A stretch of 64,000 nucleotides of DNA, taken from positions 237,627 through 301,626 of the forward strand of contig JAIUNZ010000003.1 in NCBI GenBank assembly GCA_020161455.1, written 5' to 3'. A program made the position numbers and the translations under genes. Shown piece after piece: positions 62,726 through 64,000 of this stretch. A model generated the notes under the pieces. It had not been told where the DNA came from and did not search any database. It saw nothing but the letters and a program-made list of their open reading frames with translations. Source of the stretch: Bacteroidota bacterium. GTDB lineage: Bacteria; Bacteroidota; Bacteroidia; Flavobacteriales; Flavobacteriaceae. The stretch's first letter is position 1; each line of letters begins with the position of its first letter.

Positions 62726-63727
62726 TTAATTAATTGCTGGACAATTACAGTGGTATTTTTCAGGCTTACAGAACAAATTAATTCCTAAAGTCAACTGATG
62801 AAAACCAGCCGAATCAAACTTTACATTTCCAAGCAATTGAGAATAAGTGTACGATAACATATAATTTTTAAAATTAACCCCAAGAATCGGTGTTATGTAT
62901 TGCAACTTTTGGTCTCCAATACTTTGTCCTTCTACATATTGAGCACCATCAAGGCTTCTTCTGTAAGAAATACCACCCCAAAGCATTCCGAAATCTAAAT
63001 TTTTATACGCCTTAACATTCAAATCAATTGTTTTTTCTTGAGTTTGAGTTACCAATTGAAACATAAAAGAAGGTTCCCATAAAATTTTATCTGCATCACC
63101 AAAAGTGTAACCCGAATTTAATATAAATCTTCTCAAATTTACAGGCTCTCTATCGGTATATAATTTTCTATTACTTGCCAAAGCATTTTTTACTGTAGCA
63201 TGAACATAAAAATCAAGAAAATTATAAGAGGCTCCAATATCTACGTTAAAATAGGAAGCACTTTGCACTATTGTTCCATTAATTATCGGATCATAAGATG
63301 GATTGTTTATTAAAAAATCAGTTTCGTCCAATTGACTTTGCACAAACCCGGCACTCATACCAAATGATAATTGATTTAAATCGACTTGATCTCTAGAAAA
63401 CATTAAATGGTGTGCATAAGTTAGTTTCATTCCGGTTTGTGAATGATAACCATTCTTGTCATTAAATACAATTAATCCTCCTCCAGATCTATCCCCAAGT
63501 GAGCCATTAATACTCAATGTTTGTAATGCTGGAGCGTCCTGAACACCAAACCATTGTTGTCTTGCGGTCAATCTCACTTTGGTACAATTTGCAGCACCAG
63601 CCATTGACGGATGTAGTAGGTAATAATTATCTGAAAGATAATCAGAGTAAACCGGTAATCCTTCTTGAGAGAAAGAGGATTGGGTTAGAATAACTAAAAT
63701 AGCTAAATAAAATTTTCTTAAATTCAT
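62726..63727 (-). CDS. Type IX secretion system membrane protein PorP/SprF
   Basis: 333 residues with a signal peptide (about 1-20, ending SSFSQ). The PorP/SprF family is recognised from YLLHPSMAGAANCTKVRLTARQQW and the closing barrel strand HQLTLGINLFC. In T9SS, SprF-like proteins work in secretion of adhesins such as SprB with a type B sorting tail. That fits its upstream neighbour, the tail of a gliding-motility-associated type B cargo protein 6 bases away. It ends in the terminator at 62684. Confidence 0.9.
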   Translation of the reverse strand: MNLRKFYLAILVILTQSSFSQEGLPVYSDYLSDNYYLLHPSMAGAANCTKVRLTARQQWFGVQDAPALQTLSINGSLGDRSGGGLIVFNDKNGYHSQTGMKLTYAHHLMFSRDQVDLNQLSFGMSAGFVQSQLDETDFLINNPSYDPIINGTIVQSASYFNVDIGASYNFLDFYVHATVKNALASNRKLYTDREPVNLRRFILNSGYTFGDADKILWEPSFMFQLVTQTQEKTIDLNVKAYKNLDFGMLWGGISYRRSLDGAQYVEGQSIGDQKLQYITPILGVNFKNYMLSYTYSQLLGNVKFDSAGFHQLTLGINLFCKPEKYHCNCPAIN

Positions 63728-63733
63728 TTTTTT

Positions 63734-64000
63734 TTATCTTTTTAATGCGAAATGGGCTCTAAATTGTTTCATGACTCCTTGCTCTAAATAATCTACTCTA
63801 AACCAATAATCCGATGCTGGCATAAGCTTTCCGTTGAAAGTTCCATCCCAGCCTAGACTCATTGGACTAATTTGTTTCAATAATTTTCCTTGGCGGTCAA
63901 ATATATAAATTTTTGTTGTATTAGCATAATCTCCTAACCCAGCAATATTCCAGGTATCATGTATTCCATCACCATTTGGGGTAAAGTAGTGAGGATAATC
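63734..64000 (-). CDS. C-terminal fragment of a T9SS type B (gliding motility-associated) cargo protein
   Basis: Partial gene, open at the right edge; 88 residues are visible before TAA. The fragment is a T9SS type B / gliding motility-associated C-terminal domain: YFTPNGDGIHDTWNI, YIFDRQGKLLKQ, GWDGTFNGKLMPASDYW and a final HFALKR. Such tails belong to very large secreted adhesin-like proteins. The porP/sprF gene starts 6 bases after its stop, a typical pair, and their products probably work together. Confidence 0.9.
   Translation of the reverse strand, partial: DYPHYFTPNGDGIHDTWNIAGLGDYANTTKIYIFDRQGKLLKQISPMSLGWDGTFNGKLMPASDYWFRVDYLEQGVMKQFRAHFALKR

Noticed and set aside
62682-62726. Longer N-terminus for the gamma carbonic anhydrase
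   Set aside because: The extra codons would pass through the porP terminator stem; ATG 62681 gives the usual family N-terminus.

Overview
The window looks like a chromosome segment of a Flavobacterium-like member of the Bacteroidetes (Flavobacteriaceae). Directly visible support: very AT-rich DNA; promoters of the Bacteroidetes form (TTG, 17-20 bp spacer, TAnnTTTG) instead of sigma70 boxes; little Shine-Dalgarno sequence; type IX secretion (T9SS) parts and cargo tails (plug protein, PorP/SprF, type A and type B C-terminal sorting domains); S46 dipeptidyl-peptidase, DUF6089-UppS-BamA-OmpH-OmpH gene order and a FolK-deoxynucleoside kinase fusion. There is no rRNA, CRISPR array, prophage or classical insertion sequence.

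Layout. 1-6.7 kb: tail of a T9SS cargo gene, a CoA-transferase, then a TetR-ABC-HlyD-TolC export operon behind a palindromic operator-like site. 6.7-8.7 kb: map, a GxxExxY (PD-(D/E)XK-like) gene bracketed by 30-bp imperfect inverted repeats, and a methyltransferase whose start codon lies inside the right-hand repeat. 8.8-13.8 kb: T9SS plug, ApaG, proline catabolism (pruA), a secreted T9SS cargo protein, a holin-like membrane protein. 13.9-17.2 kb: tig-clpP-clpX. 17.3-28.7 kb: TonB-type receptor, a GH3 / tiny lipoprotein / EamA operon, amidase, DUF2797, AsmA, FolK-dNK, TrmH, DUF1573. 28.8-34.4 kb: mutS, tRNA-Gly and tRNA-Leu, a repeat-containing small lipoprotein, an S46 peptidase. 34.5-39.8 kb: envelope sugar genes (waaA, DegT-type aminotransferase, galE), a second small lipoprotein, M23 peptidase, fabD. 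40-45 kb: an unrecognised membrane protein, an FMN reductase / YjdI / GNAT / pirin group, phospholipase A, a Crp-like regulator with DUF6370. 45.4-49.1 kb: purT, an aminotransferase, a desaturase, with two unusual self-complementary intergenic repeats between them. 49.2-55.4 kb: rsmG, a T9SS esterase, a hydrolase, pdxJ, a CBS protein, nadK. 55.6-62.1 kb: DUF6089-uppS-bamA-ompH-ompH-murI envelope cluster. 62.2-64 kb: gamma carbonic anhydrase, PorP/SprF and the tail of a T9SS type B cargo protein.

Most genes are housekeeping or cell-envelope functions. I did not find a clear large undescribed system. The points that most deserve a second look are: (1) the one-gene GxxExxY cassette with mirror-spaced terminal repeats that has rewritten the ends of both neighbours; (2) an ABC exporter whose ATPase domain keeps Walker A and the catalytic Glu but has lost most other consensus motifs; (3) a 46-residue lipoprotein translationally coupled inside the GH3-EamA operon; (4) word-array palindromes between genes at 46.6 and 47.9 kb.
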